DNA of 64,000 bases from JBCBWG01 sp038523925 (GTDB taxonomy: Bacteria; Pseudomonadota; Alphaproteobacteria; Rhizobiales; Hyphomicrobiaceae), in contig JBCBIY010000002.1 of assembly GCA_038523925.1 (NCBI GenBank), forward strand, positions 124,001-188,000, written 5' to 3'. The translations under genes and the position numbers were made by a program. Below, piece after piece: positions 16,456 to 24,614 of the stretch; the stretch's first letter is position 1, and each line of letters opens with the position of its first letter. Under the pieces are notes generated by a model that saw nothing but the letters and a program-made list of their open reading frames with translations, was not told where the DNA came from and did not search any database.

Positions 16456-16546
16456 GACGATTGAAAAGTCAGCGCGCACGCATGGACGTGAAAATCGCAG
16501 CGCGCCGGGACCTCACCCGAACCAGGCGGGCGGCGCCTGACCGGAG

Positions 16547-16690
16547 TTAGACGAGGAAGTAGAGCATGCCGAGAAGGATCAGCACGACCGCGACAATCGT
16601 GATCTGCGTCAGCTTCAGGAACATGCTGTAGGTGCGCTTGTGTTCCGTGTAGTCCATGGCCGGGTGGCCGTCGGACGTGTCGAGGCTCAT
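16547..16690 (-). CDS. aa3-type cytochrome c oxidase subunit IV
   Basis: A 47-residue protein translated from ATG 16690 (with AAGGGCAAGG just upstream) to TAA 16547. The N-terminal part has the family pattern GHPAMDYTEHKRTYSMFLKL, followed by a single membrane segment ending in GMLYFLV. This is the small subunit IV of alphaproteobacterial aa3-type cytochrome c oxidase (PF07835), usually encoded away from the main ctaCDE genes. It precedes the pnt operon in the same direction, 170 bases from pntAA, and may be transcribed with it. Confidence 0.88.
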   Translation of the reverse strand: MSLDTSDGHPAMDYTEHKRTYSMFLKLTQITIVAVVLILLGMLYFLV

Positions 16691-16803
16691 GGCCTTGCCC
16701 TTTCTCACATTCTACCGCGATGTAGCGCTCTGATAAGCTGAGCCGGCACGCACCTGCAACGGTGCTTTCGCAGCAATCGGGCTGCCAGCGACAAACCGTC
16801 AAA

Positions 16804-17988
16804 ATGGGGACTGTTGTGAGCCAAGCGACGATGGCCGACGACGCGGAAATTGCAGAGATTCAAACTGCGGTTGCCGCGCTCTGTGAGGGCTTTCCGGGCG
16901 CGTATTGGCGAGAGAAGGACCGTGAACGGAGCTACCCGACGGAATTCGTCGCAGCGTTGACCGAGGCCGGCTATCTCGCTGCTCTGATCCCGGAGAGCTA
17001 TGGCGGATCGGGCCTCGGGCTGCGCCACGCGAGCGCGATCCTCGAGACGATCCACCGGACTGGCTGCAATGGCGCGGCGTGTCACGCGCAAATGTACATT
17101 ATGGGCACGATCCTGCGGCACGGCAGCGACGCGCAGAAACAAGCATGGCTGCCGCAAATCGCATCAGGCGCGTTACGGCTGCAGGCATTTGGTGTCACCG
17201 AGCCCACAAGCGGCACCGACACGCTCAGCCTCAAAACCCGCGCCGAACGCGATGGCGACGACTACGTGATCAACGGGCAGAAAGTCTGGACATCGCGCGC
17301 GGAACACTCCGATCTCATGCTCTTGCTCGCGCGGACGACGCCGGCCGATCAGGTCGACAAACGCACCGACGGGCTCAGCGTCTTCCTCGTCGACATGCGC
17401 CAGGCGCTCGGCAATGGCCTGACGCTCCGGCCCATCCGCGCCATGGTCAACCACAACTCCACAGAAGTGTTCTTCGACAACCTGCGCGTGCCAGCCACCA
17501 ACATGATCGGCGCCGAGGGCAAAGGTCTTCGCTGTATCCTCGACGGCATGAACGCAGAGCGCGTGTTGATTGCCGCCGAGTGCATTGGCGACGCGCGGTG
17601 GTTCATCGAAAAGGCCTGCGCCTACGCCAAGGACCGCGTCGTGTTCGACCGCCCGATTGGACAAAACCAAGGCGTGCAATTTCCGATCGCAAAGGCCTAC
17701 GCTGAGACCGAAGCCGCAGCACTCATGGTCGCCAAAGCCGCCGCCGACTTCGACGCCGGGCACTCCATCGGCCCTGCCGCAAACATCGCGAAGTATCTCG
17801 CAGCAGAAGCCTCATGGGCGGCCGCCGACATGTGCCTGCAGACGCACGGCGGGTTCGGTTTCGCCGAAGACTACGATGTGGAACGCAAGTTTCGAGAGAC
17901 GCGTCTTTATCGGGTGGCGCCGATCTCGACGAACCTGATCCTGTCCTATCTTGGCGAGCACGTGCTTGGCCTGCCGCGCTCATTTTAA
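16804..17988 (+). CDS. Acyl-CoA dehydrogenase family protein
   Basis: About 394 residues with the full three-domain acyl-CoA dehydrogenase fold: FGVTEPTSGTDT (flavin/substrate loop), KVWTSRAEHSD, and the C-terminal helical domain with YAKDRVVFDRPIGQNQG and QTHGGFGFAEDYDVER. It oxidises an acyl-CoA to the enoyl-CoA with FAD. The usual catalytic glutamate of the medium-chain type (YEGT) is replaced (LYRVAPIS). A glutamate at about residue 252 (NAERVLIAAE) sits where isovaleryl- and long-chain enzymes have theirs. The start is ambiguous: ATG 16804, GTG 16816 or ATG 16831. It stands alone, divergent from the oxidase subunit gene. Confidence 0.88.
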   Translation: MGTVVSQATMADDAEIAEIQTAVAALCEGFPGAYWREKDRERSYPTEFVAALTEAGYLAALIPESYGGSGLGLRHASAILETIHRTGCNGAACHAQMYIMGTILRHGSDAQKQAWLPQIASGALRLQAFGVTEPTSGTDTLSLKTRAERDGDDYVINGQKVWTSRAEHSDLMLLLARTTPADQVDKRTDGLSVFLVDMRQALGNGLTLRPIRAMVNHNSTEVFFDNLRVPATNMIGAEGKGLRCILDGMNAERVLIAAECIGDARWFIEKACAYAKDRVVFDRPIGQNQGVQFPIAKAYAETEAAALMVAKAAADFDAGHSIGPAANIAKYLAAEASWAAADMCLQTHGGFGFAEDYDVERKFRETRLYRVAPISTNLILSYLGEHVLGLPRSF

Positions 17989-18490
17989 CCATGTCGTCAA
18001 CCTGCGATCTTCCGCTTGCGGCATCTCTGCCACGTCTGCGCTAAGCCAAGCGCTCGAACAGCAAACAGCAGTTGCCCGCACCGCTCCCCTCACGCATCAA
18101 AGGCGCCGAGGCGAGACAGCCGGGGGGCACTCGCGTCCAACCGGCCAGAGAGCCAGCGGGCAATCTGGCCGGTTGACCACCGAATTTTCATCAAACTCTG
18201 TTTAGGGGATGCGGCGACGTGAGTAGTGTTGGGACATCGATTGACGAGCGGCGCCGTGAAGCGGTTTCACCTTGGACTGCAGCGATCCTAATCCGGCGCG
18301 CCGTGCTCGGCATCGTCGGGCTCACAGCATTCATCGCAGCCAGTGCTTGGCTGCTGCACACAACCATCTGACATTGGTTTCGGTCGCGGGGGGTCGCGGC
18401 CGGAAAGCAGAACGAGGCAGAAGCGCGGGCTGCCTCGAAGATGCGATGCGGGGCCCGCGCACTGTTCCGGAACGGGTCCGTCGGGGTTGC
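17989..18490. other. Gap with one possible small gene
   Basis: 502 bases between the acyl-CoA dehydrogenase and prfB stops. Apart from the small frame at 18219-18371, I see no gene, RNA or clear terminator. Confidence 0.5.
18219..18371 (+). CDS. Possible 50-residue single-pass membrane protein
   Basis: A GTG at 18219, preceded by AGGGGA at good spacing, opens a 50-residue frame. A charged N-terminal part (DERRREAVSPW) is followed by one hydrophobic segment (AVLGIVGLTAFIAASAWLL) and a short tail. The basic-then-hydrophobic layout is that of small inner-membrane proteins. No family is recognised and no comparison was possible, so this is a candidate only. Confidence 0.4.
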   Translation: MSSVGTSIDERRREAVSPWTAAILIRRAVLGIVGLTAFIAASAWLLHTTI

Positions 18491-19622
18491 CTACTCTAGA
18501 TCTGCAACCTCGGCGGGCCCGTCACCGCTCATCCGCTGAGCGAGCGCGGCCTCTATAAACGGGTCAAGCGCACCATCGAGCACCGCGCTCGGGTTACCGC
18601 TTTCGACGCCGGTCCGGACGTCCTTCACCATCTGATACGGCTGCAGAACGTAAGATCGGATCTGATGACCCCAGCCGATCTCAGTCTTGGCCGCCTGCTC
18701 TGAGTTTGCAGCTTCTTCGCGCTTCTTGAGTTCAAGCTCATAGAGGCGTGCCTTGAGCATCTTCCATGCACTCGCACGGTTCTTGTGCTGCGAGCGCTCT
18801 TCCTGGCAGGCAACGACAATTCCGGTGGGCTCGTGGGTGATGCGCACAGCCGAATCGGTCGTGTTGACGTGCTGCCCGCCAGCGCCACTCGCGCGGTAGG
18901 TGTCGATGCGGCACTCACTCTCTGCGACTTCGATTTCGATGGTGTCGTCGACCACCGGGTAGACCCAGACCGACGCAAAGCTCGTGTGCCGCCGCGCGTT
19001 GGAATCGAACGGCGAAATGCGCACGAGCCGGTGGACGCCGCTCTCAGTCTTGAGCCAGCCGTACGCGTTCTCGCCCTTGACCTCGATCGTCACGGACTTG
19101 ATGCCGGCTTCTTCTCCGGGGCTCTCTTCGAGCACCTTCACCTTATAGCCGCGCAGCTCAGCCCAGCGCAGATACATGCGCGATAGCATCTGCGCCCAGT
19201 CCTGGCTCTCAGTGCCACCGGCACCGGCATGGACTTCCAGGTACGTGTCGTTGCCGTCGGCCTCACCGGACAGCAACGCTTCGACCTGCCGCGTTGATGC
19301 AATTTCGCTGAGTTTGGCAAGTGCCTCTTCGCCCTCGGTGACGCTGTCTTCGTCGTCCTCGGCCTCGCCAAGTTCGATGAGCGTCAGGGCATCGTCGAGT
19401 TCCGTCTCGAGCGCGCGATAGTTGGCGATTTGCCGGTCGAGGGTCTGGCGCTCGCGCATGGTTTTCTGCGCGGCCTGTTGGTCAGACCAGAGGTCTGGAT
19501 CTTCAGCCTTCGCGTTCAGCGCCTCCAAGCGGGCTTCAGCGGTGTCCCAGTCAAAGATGCCTCCGCAGGACCGCAAAGGCTTCCCGGATTTCATCGACCA
19601 GCTTCTGCGTCTCGGCGCGCAT
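18491..19622 (-). CDS. prfB: Peptide chain release factor 2, with programmed +1 frameshift
   Basis: Release factor 2, 376 residues when the frameshift is included. The codon-reading tripeptide SPF (RISPFDSNARRH) and the catalytic GGQ (residues 248-250) are intact. The gene starts at ATG 19622 (GGAG six bases upstream) and encodes MRAETQKLVDEIREAF and a few more residues before an in-frame TGA at 19553-19551. The site reads GGAGG-CAT-CTT-TGA-C, the classical RF2 autoregulatory slippage site with an internal Shine-Dalgarno. A +1 shift continues as LDWDTAEARLEAL. Starting instead at a downstream codon in the second frame gives a false N-terminus (MKSGKPLRSCGG). It lies downstream of the PBP1A gene. 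Confidence 0.95.
19551..19564 (-). promoter_or_regulatory. prfB: prfB +1 frameshift signal
   Basis: Read on the minus strand: GGAGG, then CAT, then CTT TGA C. When RF2 is scarce, termination at TGA is slow and the ribosome slips from CTT to TTT, entering the +1 frame. All required parts (Shine-Dalgarno-like sequence, slippery CTT, weak stop TGA C) are visible. Confidence 0.93.
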
Positions 19623-19753
19623 GGGAGGCTCCATCGTGGATGGGGAACGTCAGTTTCGGAGCGGCGTCATAGCAACGCGCTGCGGCCCGCGCAAAGAATT
19701 GCGCATGACCGCACTTATGGCGGGCGGCCGGCAAGCCGCACCCAAACAGCGCG

Positions 19754-22270
19754 TCAGTAAAGACCGCGGCCCTGGCTGACAGAGGAGGACGAGCCGTAGT
19801 CCGTGTCCGCCTCGAAGCCCAGGAACGAGTTCGGATCGTCGGGCGCCTCAAACGGCTTGAACGCTTCGAGGATCGTCCCCTTGCCGCCGCGGCCGGCGCG
19901 CAAACCTGTCTTCAGGCTCACGCGCACAAGTTTCAGGCCCGGCGGGACGCGGAACGGGATCGGCTTCTTTTCCTTCAGTGCCATCTTCATGAACTGGGAA
20001 AAGATCGGCGAGGCGACCTGGCCGCCAGTCGCTGACTTGCCCATCGGCTGCGGCGTGTCGTAGCCGACGTAGACGCCCACCACGAGGTCCGGCGAGTATC
20101 CGACAAACCAGGTGTCGCGGGAATCGTTCGTCGTGCCGGTCTTGCCTGCGATCGGCACACCCGGCAGCGCCTTCGCAACCCGCGTTGCTGTCCCGCGCCG
20201 GACAACGCCCTGCAACATCGACGTCATCTGATACGCAGTGTGCGGGTCGACGATTTGCCGGCGGTCGTCGGGGACGGTCGGCTCTTCCTGGCCCTGCCAG
20301 GCCTCGGCTGAGCACGCGTTGCAGGCGCGCTCATCGTGGCGCCAGACCGTCCGGCCCCAGCGGTCCTGGATGCGATCGATCAGCGTGGCATTGACGCGCT
20401 TGCCGCCGTTCGCGAGCGACGCGTAAGCCGTCACCATCCGCAGAAGCGACGTCTCACCGGCCCCGAGCGACATCGAGAGCACCGGCAGCAGCTCATCGTA
20501 GACGCCAAAGCGCCGCGAGTACTCGGTGATCAGCGGCATGCCCATGTCCTGGGCGAGCCGCACCGTCATTTGGTTACGCGATTTCTCAATGCCGAGGCGC
20601 AGCGTCGAGGGCCCGTATGACCGCGACTTGTTGTAGTTTTCCGGCCGCCAGACCTCCTGGCCCGGACCCTGTTCAATCTCAATCGGCGCATCGAGGACGA
20701 TGCTCGTTGGCTTGTAGCCATTGTCGAGAGCGGCGGCGTAGACGAGCGGCTTGAACGATGAGCCCGGCTGACGGCGCGCCTGGATCGCACGGTCGAACTC
20801 GCTAAGCGAGAACGAGAACCCACCAACGGTCGCGAGCACGCGGCCCGTATGCGGGTCCATCACCGCGATACCGCCACCGACCTGCGGCACCTGCATCAGG
20901 TCCCACTTGCCAGCGAGGTTGTTTGGATCCTGTGGCGACACGTAAATCACATCGCCGAGGTTCAGCAGCTTCGAAACCGACTTTGGCGCAGGGCCCTTTG
21001 GCTTGTCAGTTGCCCGGAACGCGCCGGCCCACTTGAGGCTCTGGACCGTCAGTTCGATCGCCTGGCGTTCTTTCGGGAGCTTCTTGTTGACGAGCCGTTC
21101 AGGCCTCAGACCGACGATCGCCTTTTTCGCATCGACGCTCAGGACCACACCCATCCGCCATGGATCGATGTCGTTCGGCATCTCGCGGTCGGCGAGGGTT
21201 TTGCCCCAATCGCCCGAGATATCGATCTTGGCCGCCGGCCCGCGCCACCCTTTCGATCGGTCGAAGCGCACGAGGCCGTCGACGAGCGCCTTCTTCGCGT
21301 ACCGCTGTAACGTCGGGTCAAGCGTTGTGCGCACCGATAGCCCGCCGCCGTAGAGCTTATCTTCGCCGAATTGCGACATCAGCGAGCGGCGAACTTCTTC
21401 CGCGAAGAACTCGGCGGCGAAGATGTGCGCGCCGAATGGACGGAGGTCGACTTTGAGTTTGCTGTCCTGCGCCGCTGCGACGTCTTCCTGTGCGACATAG
21501 CCGTTGGCGCCCATCCTCTCGAGCACCCAGTTGCGCCGCTGCAGGGCCACTTCTGTGTTGCGGAACGGGTGGTAGTTGTTCGGCGCCTTCGGGAGCACGG
21601 CAAGATAGGCCGCCTCTTCCAGCGTCAGGTCCTTCAGCTCTTTGTTGAAGTAGTTGAGCGCCGCTGCCGCGACGCCGTAGGAGCCGATGCCGAGATAGAT
21701 CTCGTTGAGGTAAAGCTCGAGGATCTTGTCCTTCGAGTACGCCCGCTCCATGCGGATCGAGAGGATCGCCTCCTTGAGCTTGCGATCGAACGTCCGCTCG
21801 TTCGTCAAAAGGAAGTTCTTTGCGACCTGCTGCGTGATGGTCGAGGCGCCCTGGATGGAGCCGCGCTTCATCTTGAGCTTGATCATCGCGAAGTTCACGG
21901 CCGCACGCGCGATGCCGTAGTAGTCGAGCCCGCCGTGCTCGTAGAAGCGCTTGTCTTCGGCTGCGAGGAAGGCGTTGATGACGACCTTCGGGATCGTATT
22001 AATCGGCACGAAGATCCGCCGCTCGCGTGCATACTCTGCGATCAGCGAGCCATCGTTCGCGTGAATGCGCGTCATGACCGGCGGCTCGTAATTCGCGAGC
22101 TTCTCGTAGCTCGGCAGGTCGCGCGAGGCGTTCCAGATGAAGTAGCCGGCCGCAGCCGATAGCCCGACGAAGCCGATGCCTGCTGCGGTGAACAGGATGC
22201 CAAGGCTGCTGAGCAGCAGGCTCTTGCGACGGCGTCGCTTGCGCGGCTGTACGGGCGGCGGAAGGCTCAT
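19754..22270 (-). CDS. mrcA: Penicillin-binding protein 1A (class A)
   Basis: An 838-residue bifunctional peptidoglycan synthase. A basic cytoplasmic start (RKRRRRKS) and one membrane segment precede the GT51 glycosyltransferase domain (AAEDKRFYEHGGLDYYG; KNFLLTNERTFDRK). An OB-like domain and the transpeptidase domain follow, with active-site Ser at about residue 504 (PGSSFKP), the KSRNQ motif and KTGTTNDSRDTWFVGY. It polymerises and cross-links glycan strands on the periplasmic face. The gene follows the amidase gene in the same direction after 320 bases. The order rne/amidase/PBP1A/prfB is conserved in alphaproteobacteria. Confidence 0.96.
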   Translation of the reverse strand: MSLPPPVQPRKRRRRKSLLLSSLGILFTAAGIGFVGLSAAAGYFIWNASRDLPSYEKLANYEPPVMTRIHANDGSLIAEYARERRIFVPINTIPKVVINAFLAAEDKRFYEHGGLDYYGIARAAVNFAMIKLKMKRGSIQGASTITQQVAKNFLLTNERTFDRKLKEAILSIRMERAYSKDKILELYLNEIYLGIGSYGVAAAALNYFNKELKDLTLEEAAYLAVLPKAPNNYHPFRNTEVALQRRNWVLERMGANGYVAQEDVAAAQDSKLKVDLRPFGAHIFAAEFFAEEVRRSLMSQFGEDKLYGGGLSVRTTLDPTLQRYAKKALVDGLVRFDRSKGWRGPAAKIDISGDWGKTLADREMPNDIDPWRMGVVLSVDAKKAIVGLRPERLVNKKLPKERQAIELTVQSLKWAGAFRATDKPKGPAPKSVSKLLNLGDVIYVSPQDPNNLAGKWDLMQVPQVGGGIAVMDPHTGRVLATVGGFSFSLSEFDRAIQARRQPGSSFKPLVYAAALDNGYKPTSIVLDAPIEIEQGPGQEVWRPENYNKSRSYGPSTLRLGIEKSRNQMTVRLAQDMGMPLITEYSRRFGVYDELLPVLSMSLGAGETSLLRMVTAYASLANGGKRVNATLIDRIQDRWGRTVWRHDERACNACSAEAWQGQEEPTVPDDRRQIVDPHTAYQMTSMLQGVVRRGTATRVAKALPGVPIAGKTGTTNDSRDTWFVGYSPDLVVGVYVGYDTPQPMGKSATGGQVASPIFSQFMKMALKEKKPIPFRVPPGLKLVRVSLKTGLRAGRGGKGTILEAFKPFEAPDDPNSFLGFEADTDYGSSSSVSQGRGLY

Positions 22271-22590
22271 GCTGCTCTATCTCTTCCCTCGTGGCGCCGT
22301 CGTGATCGATGCCGTTCTCAAAAGCTCAACGGGCGGACCGATCCGTGGCCGTCGCTGGGCTGACCTCGTCGGCAATGCGACCCGCATCCCGGTTCTTCAG
22401 CCGGACTTGCACCCTGCGGCCTGAGGCGCCGGCCTGATCCCGCGACCGGTTCGATCGCGCGGAGACCCTGCCCGGCCCGTCGCATACACGCCGTTAACGC
22501 AACGCCCCTTCAGCTTGTGGTGTACTGCAATTCCAAACGCGATGCCAAGTCTGCATCAAGGCGCATTCCCGTTGCCAAAGCCATTGTTTT
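22271..22590. other. Intergenic region upstream of PBP1A
   Basis: 320 bases between the amidase stop and the PBP1A start. No gene or RNA is evident. It probably holds a PBP1A promoter; I could not identify convincing -35/-10 elements. Confidence 0.4.
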
Positions 22591-23883
22591 TCAACGGAAA
22601 TGATTAGAGATTGCGGCTGCAATTGCCGCTGCGACCTTTGATTGCCAGACGGTCGTGCGCATCAGCGCCTGATCCTTCCGGTTGCTCATGTATCCCAGTT
22701 CGACCAGGACTGCGGGCGTACTGAGTTGTTTCAGGACACGAAACGCCGCCGACCGGCGCGGGGACCGCGACAGCGAAATGCGCTGTGCGAGCATGCGAAT
22801 CAGCGTCTCTCGGAATTCTGCTGCCTCGTTGGCCGTCTCGCGGCGGACGAGATCGAACAGGATCGAGCGCACTGTCTCTGGCTCGCGGGCCGCGACCACG
22901 TCCAGCCCGCCGGCGAGGTCTGCGGCATTTTCCTTGTCCGCCAGCGCCTTCGCGTTTTCGTCCGACGCGCGCTCGGATAACGTGTAGATCGTCGCCCCCC
23001 GGACCAGCGCCGCCGTTGCCCGATTGCCCACACTATCGGCATGAAGCGAGACGAACAGGTCAGCACCGACTTCCGCTGCGAGCTGGTTGCGCGCGTCGAG
23101 GGCCACGAACTTGTCGATGTTGCGCGTACTGACCACCCGGAAGCGCTTGGTTCGGCGCAACTCTGAGAGCAGCTTTTTTGCGACCGCGAGCACAACGTCC
23201 TTTTCGCGCAGCCCTGAGGAAGAGATCGCGCCAGGGTCAGCGCCGCCATGGCCCGGATCAATGACGATGACCGGCCGCTTGGCGCTTCTGACCTGTGGCC
23301 GCCGCCTCGGCGCATGAAACGTCGACGGCCGGAGCGATATTCTTTGCCGGCCCTTAGAAACGGCTGAGAATTCGGCCGCGGTTACGGCGGTCAGAGAGAG
23401 TTTAATTGCGGGCGGCTGGCTGGCTGTGCGCGCGGCTGCGACGTGCTGCCGGACGTCAATTGGACCTTTCAAGTCAAACACGATCCGCGAGCGGCCCGGG
23501 GCCAGCATGCCATAACGAAAGCCGCTGACGAGCCCGCCGCCGCGCCTGCCAGCACCCGGCGGCAGGCGGAAGGCGACGTTGGCCGCGTCGACGATGAGCC
23601 GGTACGGATTGGCCAGCGTAAAGATGGTTGCGTCTGCCGGTTGGTTGAGGCGGATTTCGATCGCTGTCCGGCTTTGGTCGCCGCTGAGCGAAACCGCCTC
23701 CACAATGGCGACGCCCTGCGCCAGCACGCGATTGTGACCGATACCGCCGAGGGCCGTCATGGCCAGAGCGAGCATCAGCCATGCGGGCCCCTTAGCCCAA
23801 ACCGCCAGCCGGCCGCGGATACCCGCGGCCCGTGCTCTCTCTGCCCTCGGAGGGCGCAAGAGGCTTGGCAGGACGTTAATCAT
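22591..23883 (-). CDS. N-acetylmuramoyl-L-alanine amidase, AmiC type
   Basis: 430 residues from ATG 23883 (GAGGA upstream). An N-terminal hydrophobic export segment (GPAWLMLALAMTALGG) leads to an AMIN domain (VEAVSLSGDQSRTAIEIRL), a linker and an Amidase_3 zinc domain. Zinc and catalytic residues are visible in VIDPGHGGADPGA, REKDVVLAVAKKL, FVSLHADS and VLVELGYMSN. It cleaves the amide between MurNAc and the stem peptide during daughter-cell separation. The frame stays open for another 149 codons upstream, but that part has no protein-like composition and lies in the rne leader region, so I do not include it. Confidence 0.93.
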   Translation of the reverse strand: MINVLPSLLRPPRAERARAAGIRGRLAVWAKGPAWLMLALAMTALGGIGHNRVLAQGVAIVEAVSLSGDQSRTAIEIRLNQPADATIFTLANPYRLIVDAANVAFRLPPGAGRRGGGLVSGFRYGMLAPGRSRIVFDLKGPIDVRQHVAAARTASQPPAIKLSLTAVTAAEFSAVSKGRQRISLRPSTFHAPRRRPQVRSAKRPVIVIDPGHGGADPGAISSSGLREKDVVLAVAKKLLSELRRTKRFRVVSTRNIDKFVALDARNQLAAEVGADLFVSLHADSVGNRATAALVRGATIYTLSERASDENAKALADKENAADLAGGLDVVAAREPETVRSILFDLVRRETANEAAEFRETLIRMLAQRISLSRSPRRSAAFRVLKQLSTPAVLVELGYMSNRKDQALMRTTVWQSKVAAAIAAAISNHFR

Positions 23884-24614
23884 TCGTTTGCCAATCCTCG
23901 GCAGGCTCTTGGCGGGCGGTTTGGCTGTGGCCTCTGCCGGGCGCGCAAAGCGCGTGGCTCCCGGCTTGCAGAACACCCGGTGAAACCGTATCACTGTTCG
24001 GGTGGCGCGTGCGGATACCGGCTCGGTAGCACGAAAAGAAAATGCTGCTGTGGTACGGCGGATTCGCCTGTCGCAGCCCGCAGCGCCCGTATCATTTGTT
24101 TTGGCTCGATACATATCGGCTTGTTGGGCGTTCGCGCCCGGGACTGACCCTTGGACCGGCACTAGAGGACCGGCGGGGACCTCATTCAAAGCCGCGATCG
24201 ACGCCTGGCACATAGTGCCTTCCCGCAGCCTCGTCGCCCGATCAGGGCTGGCTGCAGTCTTCGCCGCGTGGCGCTTGCCGCTGCGCTTCAATCGGCCGTA
24301 CCGGCCAACCATCTTTGTGAGACGCGGCATTTCACCCGTCTCCTGATCAAACGGACACTGGCGGTGATCAGCCTCGGACCACAGTCGAACGCGCGAGCGG
24401 GTTTGCCCGCGGCCGCGCGCGCGACTGCGCAGAGCAACCGATCAGCCGGATGTCCGATCACCGCCGAAGCGATTGCAGGCCGCGCGCCGCGATCCGCATC
24501 GGCGGTTCTCTTTCAACTTACAGATAGGGGCTGCCTGCGCGCCGCCGATCAATGCGCTTGCGAGCGCCGGATCGTGCGTTTCGCCGCGCCGGATCACGCC
24601 CTGGAACCGGTTGC
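23884..24614. other. Long divergent region between amidase and rne
   Basis: 731 bases without a gene I can support. Several open frames on both strands have no conserved features. A long untranslated leader is usual for rne, whose product regulates its own mRNA through it; the right part of this region could hold such a leader. No specific RNA structure is assigned. Confidence 0.45.

Noticed and set aside
21371..22162. Rightward open frame of 263 codons opposite PBP1A
   Set aside because: It lies wholly antisense to the conserved glycosyltransferase domain of PBP1A, has no recognisable domain and no ribosome-binding site.
23884..24330. 149-codon N-terminal extension of the amidase
   Set aside because: The extension lacks protein-like composition, would bury the export signal and lies in the rne upstream region. 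ATG 23883 gives a normal export signal.
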